A DNA stretch of 64,000 bases from Selaginella moellendorffii (lineage: Eukaryota; Streptophyta; Lycopodiopsida; Selaginellales; Selaginellaceae): the NCBI RefSeq assembly GCF_000143415.4, contig NW_003314434.1:1-64000 (forward strand). Direction: 5' to 3'. Positions 46,609 through 57,559 of the stretch are shown piece after piece. The notes beneath the pieces were generated by a model. It worked only from the letters and a program-made list of their open reading frames with translations. It had not been told where the DNA came from and made no database searches. The position numbers and the translations under genes are program-made. Within the stretch, counting starts at the first letter, position 1. Each line of letters begins with the position of its first letter.

Positions 46609-46661
46609 CGTTTCACTTCTTTATAAACCCTAAATTTCTTTTTATTTTAGGGCTGGAGGCA
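46609..46661. promoter_or_regulatory. 53-bp bidirectional promoter/leader with telo-box
   Basis: Only 53 bases separate the two divergent start codons. They contain AAACCCTAA (46,625-46,633), the plant telo-box found in promoters of ribosomal-protein and other growth-linked genes. The sequence tttattttag just before the plus-strand ATG also resembles a splice acceptor, so a transcribed leader with alternative starts is possible. Confidence 0.5.
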
Positions 46662-48072
46662 ATGGATCGAGAAGGCGATGGCGATGGCGGCAGCGCCAGC
46701 GCTAACGGCGCGGGGAAGAAGAAGCTGCTGATTCTCGACGTCAATGGCCTGCTCGTCGACACCTATTTCATGAAGGAGGATCGGCCTCCGCGATTGCACG
46801 ATGCCGTGGTGGGGCGATTTCTTGGTGAGCCTTCAAACCCTTGGTTGTTTCTTGTGTGACAATGCGCTCCCAGTGTATAGGAGGCCCCATTGCGAGGAGT
46901 TTCTCCAATTTTGCTTGCGGCATTTTCACGTCGCTGTTTGGTCCTCTGCCAAAGAGTAAGCTCTAAACTTAACACACCATTCTTTCTTAGTTCTAAGAAT
47001 TTCTTTTTAGGCACAATGTAATGGGAATGGTAAACTTGATACTAGGGGAATCCCAAAAATTGCTTGCGTTCATCTGGGTATGGTTCGCTTCGTCGGGAAG
47101 TTCACGATCATTTAGTCTTTTTCGCTCTCTTTTTCTTGTAACAGAGCCAGAAATGGTGCACTGATACTGGAGTGAAGTGTCTCGACAACAAGTTCAAGCC
47201 CCTCTTCCTCAAGGAGCTGAAAAAAGTGTGGGAGAGTTCTAAGCCGGACGTTCCCTGGGACAAAGGCGAGTATGGACCCTGGAACACGCTTCTCATCGAT
47301 GACAGTCCACACAAAGTACTGCGAAACCCCGTAAGTTTCTCTTCCTTTTCATACTTTCATGCAGTAATGGATTGTGGCCATCCAGGACCATACAGCGGTG
47401 CTGGCTCTTCCATACTCGGCTATGGAAACCACCACCTCCGCAGACGATTTTCTACCCGCACTACAGGGATACTTGACGAAGCTGATTGATGTCCCAGATG
47501 TTCGAGACTTCGTGCGAAGCAACCCGATAGGACAGCCCTTGATCACGGAGGATAGCTGCGATTGGGAGTTCTACTCGAAGCTCAAGCTCTCTGTGAAGTC
47601 GAGCAAAGGCGAGAGGTGGCTACATATAGAATCCGGATCAAGCTCGAGAGGGAAGGGCATAGTCGAAAGCACAGATCCTGAAATGGATACAAGGCAGCCA
47701 TCGAGTTCGAGGAGACATGGAACCATAAAGCGCTATGACCAGCCGACGGGTTATTTGAAAAGGTATGGGACGAACACTGAAGAAACCAAGATGGATCACT
47801 TGACAAGGTATGAGACGAGAAAGTACGACACTGATGAATCGAGAAAGTACCAGGACTATGAGACGGATCATCATCAGCAGCACTCAAGAAAACGCAAGAG
47901 GAGCTTTCAGCAGCGTGAGACGGGGAAGTATGAGACGAGAAAACACAAGCGGATCAAACGGAAACACTGTCGGGAGCCCGAGAGGGGACGTCGAGATGCA
48001 GACTACCAAAGTGACCGGAGGGAACGACATCACTCGAGTGAGCGTCATCGCTACAAACGGCGTAGGCATTGA
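46662..48072 (+). CDS. FCP1-homology (NIF-like) protein with degenerate catalytic motif and RS-like tail (five exons)
   Basis: Exons 46,662-46,824, 46,874-46,955, 47,011-47,077, 47,145-47,330 and 47,386-48,072 sum to 1185 bp, giving 394 residues. All junctions are in frame and GT-AG. The HAD fold is recognisable: KKLLILDVNGLLVDTYF, then RPHCEEFLQFC, VAVWSSAKEHN and the motif III region NTLLIDDSPHKVLRNP. Motif I reads DVNGL where active phosphatases have DxDxT, so the second Asp and the Thr are both lost; it is probably a binding pseudo-phosphatase. Residues about 205-394 are Arg/Lys/Ser/His-rich, with repeated RYETRKYDT-like and RRERHHSSERHRYKRRRH segments, resembling splicing-associated RS tails and suggesting nuclear location. 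Confidence 0.85.
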
Positions 48073-48224
48073 AGCAGAGTAAACAAGTACAACGTTGGCT
48101 CCAGAGAAAAGCTTCGGAGCACGCAGTGCAAGGCTGCTTTTGTAAAACGAAACTGACCCGAGAAACTGATGAGGACTTGCTGTCTTATTACCAGCTTTGA
48201 TTTCTCGGTTCCTTCATCAAGCCT
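48073..48224. other. Convergent 3' regions of the HAD and S26-like genes
   Basis: The two stop codons are about 152 bp apart, tail to tail. No separate feature was seen. Confidence 0.5.
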
Positions 48225-49050
48225 TCAAGCTTGCTTCCTTAGCTCCTCCAGGTCAAGCTCCACGGCAACAACAGGAGTATCTTTGTGCATCGCTTCGGAG
48301 CTATACAAGAAACTTGAGAGTGAGAACAAAGGAAAGAGACATGGAACAATCTTACCTGTTAAGAACGTGACCGTGATCAACAGCCGAGTGGCTGCAGTAG
48401 ATTGCTCGGCCGAAGATGTTCTTCATTGGCAATGGTCCGAAAGTTCTGCTATCGTAAGCTTCCTGATCACCATTGTAGAGTTCTCAGCTAGTAACAACAA
48501 AAAAGAGAGAGAGCTACCTTTGAACTCAAGGCCTCGTTATCAGAGACCACCCAGCACTGTCCTTCCTCGAGAGTGAAAGGCTCGTCCTTCTCATCGGTAG
48601 AAACAAGCTCATCGCCCTCCAGGGCCGCCACTCTACGCACAAGAGCTTGCGCGGTATCCTGAGGATCTTTAAAGACGACAACGTCACCGATGAAGATACA
48701 CCTTTGATCAAAATCCAGGAAGAATGAGTAAGAAAGTAGCAAGAAAATAGAGCTAGTCTTGCCTAGAAGATGGAAGAGGTACCGATCTCACGAGTAGAGT
48801 CTCTCCCTGGCTCTTGAAGGTGGGAGCCATTTGCTCGCCTTTGACATGGTGGAAGAATGTGAGCCTGCCCTGAAACAAGTTCTTCCAGATTCTATCGCCT
48901 AGTTGCTTCTCATTGATTTGTCCCTTGTCATAGCTCTGCGAGAAGATTCAGCCATTGCCAGGCGCGATCGGCGAGGATTTTCATGTTCCATACCTTGGCA
49001 GCAGTGGCGATCGAATGCGTAAGCTTCACAACAAAATATCGGATCCACAT
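48225..49050 (-). CDS. S26 signal-peptidase-like protein with lost catalytic residues (five exons, one GC-AG intron)
   Basis: Exons 49,050-48,994, 48,935-48,763, 48,701-48,518, 48,462-48,356 and 48,300-48,225 sum to 597 bp, giving 198 residues. The second intron starts GCAAGA (non-canonical GC-AG), but it is the only choice that preserves phase, joining VRSVPLPSS to RCIFIGD. The fold follows mitochondrial inner-membrane peptidase/S26 proteins: VKGEQMAPTF, IGDVVVFKDP, LVRRVAALEGDELV, CWVVSDNEAL and AYDSRTFGPLP. In active enzymes the first block is GxSMxPT with a Ser nucleophile, and the RRV block has the catalytic Lys. Here they are Gln and Arg, so proteolysis is unlikely. Plants have a known class of such inactive relatives; the function is unclear to me. 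It is divergent from VDAC across 295 bp. Confidence 0.85.
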
Positions 49051-49345
49051 CGCATGGAGGCGAGCGCGCGCCTTAAACCCCTCCCGCCATAGCCTCGTGC
49101 ACTGAAAAGAGATTTTGCCCTAGCCCTAAAGCGCAAATCTCACCGTTAAAATCAACCACCGAGATCGCTCCACGAAGCCAAAATTCCCGAAACACGTGTC
49201 ATGCCCAGGTGCCTTACAGTTCGTTGGGTTTTTTTCCATGCAAGAAGCCAGCAAATGCGAGCGCGGTGGTGTGAAGAACCCTAATCGCGCCCTCGCCTCG
49301 GCTTCTTCAATCTCTCCCCTCTCTCGGTCCATCGAGTGATTGATC
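49051..49345. promoter_or_regulatory. Bidirectional promoter between the S26-like and VDAC genes
   Basis: 295 bp separate the start codons. Related CCCTAA/TAGGG-type motifs occur at about 49,116-49,127 (ccctagccctaaa) and 49,273-49,280 (accctaat), resembling telo-box/site II elements of plant housekeeping and mitochondrial genes. An acacgtgt G-box lies at about 49,192-49,199. Confidence 0.4.
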
Positions 49346-50406
49346 ATGGGCGCCGGAGGCAAGGGATCGGGGCCGGTGCTCTATAGCGATGTCGGCAAGC
49401 AGGCGCGCGATCTCCTCCACAAGGGTTTCAGCGCGGGGCATATGTTGATGCTCTCGTATCTTGCCCCCAACGGCGCCACCGTTTCCACCACTGCTACCAT
49501 GGTGGAGGGCACCGTGGTGGGAGTCATGAGTTGCTCCTTGAAGAGGGACGCGATGCAAGCCGAGGTCTCCGCCAGTAACCTATGCCAGGTTCGCTCTCCA
49601 ATCTTTCTTTCTGCCTCATTGCTTCTCTAAAACTCTTTTGATAGCCCATCGTTATTTCACCTCTTTTTTCTTCTTTCTTTTGTTCTATCTTCAATGCCTT
49701 GCTAACTTTCGAGTTTCCAGATTACTGCCAGCACCACGTATGACGAAGTTATTCCAGGCCTCAAGGTTTCTTTGTCCACGGCTGTTCCAGGAGCTGTCAA
49801 CTCCGGGAAGACTCACTTGCAATACTTCCACGATCGAGCAGCATTGACGGCCACCTTGAATGGCTTCAAGGCCAAGCCCTCCATGGAAGTCTCTGCCAAC
49901 TTTGGAACTTCCAAGCTCACGCTTGGAGGCTCGCTAGTTTACGACCCGCAAAGCAACCGACTCATAGGCTCAACAGCAGGTAACAGACCTTCGTTTCTCT
50001 TTCGCTCGTGTTCTTCTTCAAGCTTTGCGCAAACTTTGATCTCGCAGGGCTAGGATTCTTTTCCCCGGACGTGTCTGGAGCGCTTATCGTCGATCCAAAG
50101 AACGGCAAATCGGTGGATTTGTACTGCTCCCAAGCGTTGAACAAGAAGGTGGCGTGGGCCTGCCATCTCAACCACAAGCTCGACCGAAAGTTGACAACGG
50201 CGATGCTTGGAACCTCGTACAAGATGGACAACTTCACCACCATCAAGTCCCGGGTCGACAACCACGGGATGCTGGCGGCGTTGCTCCAGTACGAGCCCAA
50301 TCCCTTGATCAACTTTGGGATGTACGCGGAGGTCAACACCAAGGCCCTCAAAACCACTAGACCAAAGGTTGGATTCACGCTCACTGTTTTAGCAGCAGCA
50401 ATATGA
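49346..50406 (+). CDS. VDAC: Voltage-dependent anion channel (mitochondrial porin), three exons
   Basis: Exons 49,346-49,588, 49,721-49,979 and 50,048-50,406 sum to 861 bp, giving 286 residues, close to the usual 275-290. The start PVLYSDVGKQARDLLHKGF matches the N-terminal helix of plant VDAC. Alternating beta-strand patterns follow, with KTHLQYFHDRAALTATL, LTLGGSLVYDPQ and the C-terminal KVGFTLTV strand. It forms the main metabolite pore of the mitochondrial outer membrane. The first in-frame ATG at 49,346 follows a stop-bounded leader; upstream in-frame codons are non-ATG. It is head to head with the S26-like gene and tail to tail with the OPT gene. Confidence 0.9.
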
Positions 50407-50617
50407 TCACCGAGACCACGGAGACGGAGATGAGACGGAGAGAACTCCTTTTTTCTTTAGTTTTTTTCCGCGGATAGCCGAGGTGAGTGTTTCTCCCTTC
50501 GTTTTCTCCTTCGGCATGAATAATGTGATCGTTTTTCTTGCTGGAGTCGCGGGCTGTTTAGTTTAGTAATCAGTCATTCACGGTCATCTTACCAGTTTTC
50601 GGCTTGATTTTTGTTCT

Positions 50618-53340
50618 TCAATGGACTGGGCAGCCATCGACCTTGATCCCAGGAGCTGTTGGACAAGTTGCCAGAGGACACTGATCGTCGAGCTGCACAT
50701 TCCCCCACCAAGTTACTTTCTTGCTGTTGATGCTGAGGAATGCGTAGATGAAAACTCCCATGAAAGCCACGCCTGCGTCGAGAGCTGCCGAGAGGATGTA
50801 GTTGTGCCGCTGCCACCATTTCTTCCTGGTTCTAAAGATGAAGTAATTGAAGAAGAAGCCCACCACGAACCAACTCCAGTAATTCACGGCCGTCGCGTAA
50901 GGCATGGCGCCGGCGCCGCCGATGAGAACCGGAACCACGACGTACTTGAGCCACTCCACAGTGGGGAAGACTTTGGTGAGCACCCAGTGGATTACTGGGG
51001 CTATGGCGCCCAAGAGGAAGCACCAGTTGAGGGACTTGTAGAGGCCAAGGTTGCCGAAAATTCGCTGTGGACCAATGAGCCCCCAGATCACTGAAGCGTC
51101 GTAGAAGATGGTGTCGCCCGGGCAAGTCCACACGTTCCCTTTGATGTGGCGATTGCAAATGTTTGGGACGGTCTCCAGCAGCCACCATGCCGTGCCCAGA
51201 TACGTCATGGATGCCAGCGTTGTTCCGACGATCTGGAAGAACAAGTAAAATCTCGTTTTGCAAAAGGATAGGAGCTTTTTACCTGTGCTATGAACATGGA
51301 CCTTGGCGGGATTTTCATGTAGTGCCCGATCTTAAAGTCACTGAGCAAGGACGTCGTCTGGTAGACCGTGATCGTGCCATAGGTCTTGAAGAGCACGTTA
51401 GCGATCGGCTTGTTAGGATAAATGTAGCCGATGAGGTACTCAGAGATGACATTGAGGCCCGGAGACTGGAAATTTGGGAAATTTACCTCAGCAGCCTAGA
51501 ATCGGGAGAAAGATTTCACGAACCTGATTCGTGGTGGCCAGCAGGACACCGATTGGAAGGCAGAAGAGGAACGACAATCCGACCGAAAAGAGGACCCCCC
51601 ACCATCTGAGCTGCAAATCGTTGTTGTAGACCTCGCACGCAATCACCGACAGCGCGATCGTCATCACCAGCAGCGAGCCATACCACCACGTCGGCACTTG
51701 CTTGTACTTCCTCATCAGCTTGGCATGGATGTCGGGGCGCGCGTCCTCCATCGCCCGGAGCGTCCTCCATATCGTCCTGCGCCAAAATTTAGGGCTCTTA
51801 GGAAAAGCGCGGGAATTTTAAGCGGGAAATTTTTTAAACGAAGCTTACTTTCCATGGAAGAGGATGGCGTGCGTCACGCTGGCCGTCAGCATGGCAAAGC
51901 TAATGCCGTACGTGAAGACAAAGATGGTGCTGATGTGGAGGCGACTGTAGTTGTTATATGCCATCGTGTCCAGATCAAAGGCCGAGGTGGTGATACGTGT
52001 CTGATTGTACACCTGGCCATCCGAGTCAAACAGCTGGAGGGAGAGAAGGGGGAATTTCTTTGCCCCATACATGTCATAGCCCCAATATGCCACGGGGGCA
52101 AGAACATAGAGGGTGACGATAAATCCCACCATAGTGTTGGCGATAGCAAAAAATGGGGATGCCAGTGGACTGCCCAAGAATCCCGCCACTGTTGACCAGT
52201 CAAGACCAATGGCTCCAAGTCCATAGCCCGCCAACCCAGACCCTAATTGGTGAGCAATAATGGACTTTGGCCATATGTAGCATACCCATGAAATAGAGGA
52301 TAGCGTTGCAAAGAGATAACCCGGGAGCAAATAGTATGCAAAGCTGGTGAGGAAGACAATGGTAAAGAAATTGATCCTGGTCAGACCACCTTTGACCCTC
52401 TTTTCTGGCTCGTGTAAAGTCCTGGATGAAAAATGTGTTACTATTGAACTTCATCAATTATTTGCTTGAAAAAATTCAAGATACTTGCCTGAATAATGAG
52501 ACCTGGACGAGATTTTGGGGCCACCACATGTGTGCGGGCTCGACAAGGAACTTTCTGAAGATTCCGGCAAAACCGAAGCCCACAATCTTATCAAAAAAGC
52601 ATTGCACATGAACAAACAAATCAAGAATCAATGAATGCCTTCAAAAGGGAAGAGCTTACTTGCGTTGTGAGAGTCACCAGCAGTCCAACAAAGAATGGAA
52701 AATCCTGCCTGTTGTAAAACGCCTTGAGACTTGTGACAATATGAACTGCATACGCTCCCCCCGCACCAGCATTTGCAAAGATGGTGATCAACACATGCTC
52801 CTTGACGTTGAAAGGCCCGGGATTCAGAGAAAAGCCCCAATTCAAGCCTGGAACCAGGATCTTTTTGGTGGGAAGCATGGCAGCCATGAGCTTCCCCAGT
52901 GGAAGAGTGACAATTTGTGCTGTCAATCCACTCACGCTCAGCTGCTGCCTCCTGTAAGAGAAGAACATGTTGATGAAAGAGAGGATCAAGCAGGAGAGGA
53001 TCCCAAGAGTCCAGGTCCTGAAAGTTAGAGCCGGAAGTGAAGTGTCATCGGTGGTGGGAACTGTGAGGCGGACTTCCTCGATGGGAGATTGATCATCATC
53101 TTGAGAGCATTCTTGTACATCCATGACCAGTTTTGCAGTTACTGAAAAGCAAACCAAAATTGTATATGATTTAGAAGCTGTTAAGCTGGATCTGGAGGCA
53201 GATCTTTACCTGGAATTGGAGCCTCCTTCTTGGCATCAGTGGTTTCAAAGCTTCCATCTGCAGATCTCAAAGCTAGAGTGAAATACATAAATGTAAGAGA
53301 ATTTACTTGGAAGCTCTTGATCTTCTTGCTGCTGCTCCAT
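50618..53340 (-). CDS. OPT: Oligopeptide transporter (OPT family), multi-exon
   Basis: The first exons ([11 protein letters not shown], then [20 protein letters not shown], then the exon with [12 protein letters not shown]) join in frame across short introns. The following exons give the OPT signatures [18 protein letters not shown] and [13 protein letters not shown], many membrane helices (for example [25 protein letters not shown]) and the C-terminal [16 protein letters not shown] and GCPVH ending at 50,618. Plant OPTs move small peptides, glutathione or metal chelates across the plasma membrane by proton coupling. The acidic cytosolic N-terminus is typical. At least six exons were seen; not every internal boundary was fixed. 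A degraded copy of the 3' end lies at 54,399-54,640. Confidence 0.9.
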
Positions 53341-53583
53341 GGCTTTCCAAATTGAGAGATAATTCCAGCACCCTAGGCTAGTCCAAAAGAATTGGCAGAG
53401 GTGTGTGAATACAATGGACGTGAGGATATAAAGTTAGTGGAAATTCCAAAGGCAACCAAACGATAAGGGATATTCCCTGACATCTTTCGCAAAAAAAGAT
53501 TCTTTAGGTTGTTTGATGATTTGGAAAGAGCGACAGAACCTTCGCGGCACGAACGAGACAAGTATGAAGAATCCAAAAACCGG

Positions 53584-53632
53584 TTGACCAGACGTGCTGG
53601 CTAGAGCTGACGAAAGTTGACTATAGTTGACT
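53584..53632. promoter_or_regulatory. Three W-boxes between OPT and the Gln/His-rich gene
   Basis: TTGACC at 53,584 and TTGACT at 53,617 and 53,627 occur within 49 bp in the 348-bp divergent intergenic region. They are WRKY-type sites by motif; which gene they serve cannot be told. Confidence 0.4.
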
Positions 53633-53688
53633 AGAGGCTTTAACTTAGCGCTAATCTGAATTGCGGAGCTAGGGCACGAAACAGGGGC

Positions 53689-54321
53689 ATGGAGGAGAGG
53701 TCGACAGCGGCAGCGGCAGCGCCATCGCCAGGACCATCATTTCAGGTATCGAAATTTCCTTCCTCTGGGAATCACGGCAAGCGGCGGGACAGGCTGTCGA
53801 GATGGGAGGAATCCAGCAAGAAGTCGAAGGGCGGTGGCGACAGCCCGGGATTCCAGCGCGGCCGGGATGGCAAATTCCGAGGCCACCAGAATCGCCGCCA
53901 CCAACACCAGCATCATCACCATCAGCAGCAACAGCAGCAGCAGCAGCAGCAGCAGCAACACGACGCTAGAATCGATGGCGGCGATGGTGGCGGCGGTGGC
54001 GATTTTAACCACCTGGGAATGCTGCTCGTCAACCAGATCGTGATGCTCGACGGCAGCGTCCGGAGCTACTACTCGCTGCCTCCCGACTACCCAATGCCCC
54101 CGGATTTCCGCCTCGTCTTTCCTCCGGAGTTCGCGCCAGTAGAGGGCGTCTGGACCGCCGCCGCCGCCGCCCCCGCCGCTCCCCCTTACCATCCCGGAGT
54201 GATCGTGGATGCTGGATACCAGCCCCAGTTTGTAGCTCCTCCCAGGCACGACGAGATCAATGGGGGCAGCTCACAGCAACACCAGCGCAAGAGAAGTCAG
54301 TGGAACAGGCACAAGAACTAA
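53689..54321 (+). CDS. Gln/His-rich low-complexity protein, 210 aa, intronless
   Basis: A single open frame starting MEERSTAAAAAPSPGPS. Residues about 30-70 are Lys/Arg/Ser-rich (GKRRDRLSRWEESSKKSKGG, a possible nuclear localisation signal). Residues about 70-90 are a His/Gln tract encoded by mixed CAC/CAT and CAG/CAA codons. A Gly/Asp stretch and a more ordered segment follow (HLGMLLVNQIVMLDGSVRSY; PPDYPMPPDFRLVFPPEF), then Ala/Pro-rich sequence and a basic end. I do not recognise the family. The ordered mid-segment is the part most likely to be conserved. The microsatellite nature of the CAG tract predicts length variation. The coding call rests on the length and on a codon-like GC pattern. 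Confidence 0.55.
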   Translation: MEERSTAAAAAPSPGPSFQVSKFPSSGNHGKRRDRLSRWEESSKKSKGGGDSPGFQRGRDGKFRGHQNRRHQHQHHHHQQQQQQQQQQQQHDARIDGGDGGGGGDFNHLGMLLVNQIVMLDGSVRSYYSLPPDYPMPPDFRLVFPPEFAPVEGVWTAAAAAPAAPPYHPGVIVDAGYQPQFVAPPRHDEINGGSSQQHQRKRSQWNRHKN

Positions 54322-54398
54322 GTCTGGCGTGTTCATATCAACTTAGAGCTCTTTCTTTGATTCTTAAACGTATAAGTATGGCACACTTCCTTGTATGC

Positions 54399-54640
54399 TG
54401 GACAGCCATCGACAACTATGCCAGGCTGGTTGGGCACTTGGCCAGAGGACAGTGATCACCTTATGCGGGTACCAAGCCCACGAATGCGGAGCCGGCGAGG
54501 ACAAGGCATAGTTGTAGCGCTTCTACCATGCCTTGCGGTACCTAAGATCCTGGACCTGGGAACCGACGAGACCTCAGATCACTGACGAGTCGAACAGGAG
54601 GCGATTGTTGGGACACGTCCAGGTGCCGCCGGAATGTTAG
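54399..54640 (-). pseudogene. Relic of a second OPT gene 3' end
   Basis: 54,399-54,540 corresponds to about 50,621-50,820 of the intact OPT gene (both contain cagccatcgac, then gccagaggacactgatc-like sequence). 54,560-54,630 corresponds to about 51,065-51,140. Internal deletions and substitutions remove the frame. It suggests an earlier tandem duplication of OPT that has decayed. Confidence 0.75.
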
Positions 54641-56035
54641 CCAGGACATATAAAGTTATACACCATGGAATGTTAAGCTATACACCATATCACAAATCAG
54701 TGAATATTCTTTGCTCTGTGCTTTTTAACGGTCCCGATTTTTTTATATTTTTAATGGATATGATTTGTTTTACTAACTATGAGGTTTCTGTTTAAAATCT
54801 TATTATTTAAGTATTAATCATAGATCACCCATGGTTTTTCAGTTATGCATTACTAGTGTGTCGTTGTGTTTGTAATTGCTATGAATTAATATTCCTGACA
54901 TAAACCTTCAGTGGAGCTTAAAAAATTAATAATTGATAGTAATTATCTCACTGTTATTGTAAGACTGCATTCTAGGATTGGCGCATTTTTAGCATAATAT
55001 AATATTAGTCATAGATCTGCAAACCAACTATGTGAAGCTCAATAATTTCACCTTGATTGAGAAGTTTCTTACGTTTTTATATGGAAATTATTAGATAATT
55101 TTTGTCAAAATTTCAATATTAGAATCTTTGAACTCTGTCTATTTTTTCAAGAATTTTTTATATCAGAATTATTAGACATTTTTTGTTAAAGTTTTCATAG
55201 CAAAATTAATATTTGATGGATTATTTTTATCCAGTGCCTATCAAGCCTATCATATCAGAATTTTTAAGGAGTTTAGATAATTTTTTCCAAATTTTAATTG
55301 TAGAGCTTTGTCTTGTTAAACTTTTTGGCTAGGCATTTTTTGGATAGGCCATTGTTTCAAGAAATCTAGACTTTAATTGGCATTTACCTCTTACTTTTTT
55401 AACCTTTATTTATTTTTATTATTTTTTCTCAAAAATGAAAATTTTAATTCATTTTTTAAAAAAAAATTTATAAAAAATATAGGATTGAAAAAGGAAGAAA
55501 TCTATTTATAATTTTGTTAACAGTAGTGCTTGTGAAGCTATACTAAAAGACTGTAGAGATTATTGGTCACCAAAAAGCCCTTGATGGAGGTGCAAGCTTA
55601 GAGCTCTATACATGAACAAATTACCAGATTTAAAGACCATAAACTTTAATCCAACACCTCTTCATTTTTGTATGGCTAGTAGTAATTGTTGAATAAAACT
55701 GAGACTTACCTGCAGGAATTTGAGACCGTTACAACTCCTATGAAATATGTGTATTATAAATACATGTATACTAATTACAAAGCCAATTAACATACCTTAC
55801 TAATTATATAATGAATTATTCACTTTTAGCCCTGCAATATACCTCAAACAAAACAAAACAAGGACAAAAGATGCTTAAACAAGATGGAAACAACGGTGCG
55901 CACAAAGCATTGAAGACTAGGAGGCTGACAGCAGCAGTGAAAGAGATGTCGAAGATGCCACTTCGATTTTCAGTCTTAGATTTTCTCATCCTTCAGTCTC
56001 ATGCCTCACAATAGATATATAGAGATTTGCTGGAC
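54641..56035. other. AT-rich intergenic sequence; no gene recognised
   Basis: Composition drops to strongly AT-rich with no coding pattern. A 67-residue open frame at 55,811-56,014 has no recognisable feature. Confidence 0.5.
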
Positions 56036-57559
56036 ATGTTAGATCCAGTGCTAATTTTGGTGTCATTGTCTGGTGTGTTCTTGGCCATCTTGGTATGGAG
56101 GTTGACCTAGAAGAGGTACGCCACCCTTTGTCGGAGAGATGCTACATTTGCTCCATTCCATGAAGACCAACAAGCCGTGGGAATTTTTAGAGTCGAGGGA
56201 GAAGAAGTATGGCCTGGTTCTCAAAACACGTCTGTTTGGCTTGCCCACGGTGGTGGTGACTTCCCCTAAGCTCATTTTTACCAATCACAGCAAGCTCGTG
56301 CCCAGCTCCGTCAAGAAGCTCCTCGGGGAGCGATCTCTGGAGGGCGACCAGGCCAAGCGGTTCCGTCACATCCTCCTCGCGTTCCTGGGTCCCGGGTACG
56401 TGGGACGAATGCAGGCCATGATCCAGAAGCACGTCGAGGAGAGCTGGATCGCGGGTGGCGAGATCAAAGCGTACCACTCCGTCAAGGAGGCGCTCTATGC
56501 CGTCGTCTATGATCTCTTCCTGAGCCTGACCGACGAGAAGGAGCAGCAGGAGCTCCTGGATCCCTTCCGCGTCGTCTTACATGCTCTCCTCGAGCTCCCG
56601 CTCGATTTCCCCGGAACCCAAGGGCATGGCTGGCAGCCAGGAGATCATGGGGAAGCTGGACCGGCTGATGGAGCAGCGGCGACTGGATTTGCAGAGCGGG
56701 AAGGCGTCCTCCCGTCTGAGCAGCAAGATCTCCTGTCGGTGCTGCTGGTCACCAAGGGCGAAGATGGGCGACGCATGACCGACGAGGAGATCAAGCAAAA
56801 CATCTTGATGCTGGTTATTGGAGCCCACGACACGAGCTCCAGCTCAATACATCGCGGAGAATCCATCCTGCTAAGCTGCATTGAGGATCCACGGGCTCCT
56901 CCGGCTGCCTTCCTTCGGCTTCGCCAATAGTAGGGTACAGCTCCGGAAAGGTTGACTCTTTAAAACACACACACTCTCTCTCTCTCCCTCTGTGTGGAGC
57001 ACTTGGATATTGCTGCTGGAGAGCCACTTTCGATTGCTGATGTCCGACGCATGAAGTATACGTGGAGAGTGGTCCAAGAAGGCATGCGCTTCGTGCCACC
57101 CACCATTGGAGTTTTTCGCCGGGCCATCGTGGACTTCGTAATGGGTGGCTACACAGTTCCACAGGGATGGCGGATCCCTTCTTCTATTCTCTGTCTCTGC
57201 AAGATCTTTAGCTTCTTCTTCTTCTTACTCCCGATCCCTGCTGAAACCATGTCAAAACAGCTATTTGGACCCATGTACCAGAGCAACAAGAAGGAAAAGT
57301 TCTTCCCCGAGGCCGAGAGCTTCAAGCCGGACAGGTTCCTTGGCACGGGCCCGGTCCTTACTCGTACATCCCATTCGGTGGAGGGACGCGCATGTGCCCT
57401 GGTTACGGGCTTGCCAAGGTCCAAGAATGCGTGTTTTTGTACCACATTGTCACCCGGGTCAAGTGGAGCTCGTGTGACCCGGACGAGATCGTGCAAATGG
57501 CTCCACTGGCAGCACCACTCAAGGGCCTTCCCATCAAGCTAACCTCCAATCCAATGTAG
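56036..57559 (+). pseudogene. Cytochrome P450 pseudogene (CYP85-clan-like) with an inserted repeat fragment
   Basis: The membrane anchor (LILVSLSGVFLAILVWRL) is followed by a shift. The catalytic domain then runs: GTPPFVGEM, KYGLVLKTRLFG, the I-helix GAHDTSSS, the ExxR helix in WRVVQEGMRF, FKPDRFLG, and the heme loop PFGGGTRMCPGYG with its Cys ligand. Frame breaks occur after the anchor, near 56,625 and 56,705 (compensating pair), and just before the heme loop near 57,350. At about 56,868-56,945, directly after the I-helix, the sequence switches to a copy of the kinase/phosphatase intergenic sequence (3221-3300). An in-frame stop results. A CT tract follows before P450 coding resumes. Relatives oxidise triterpenoids, sterols or hormones. 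No single product is possible. Confidence 0.85.

Noticed and set aside
53737-54249. 170-residue minus-strand frame with a Leu run opposite the Gln/His-rich gene
   Set aside because: The Leu run is the antisense of the CAG tract, and the plus-strand frame is longer, has a good start and a better amino-acid pattern.
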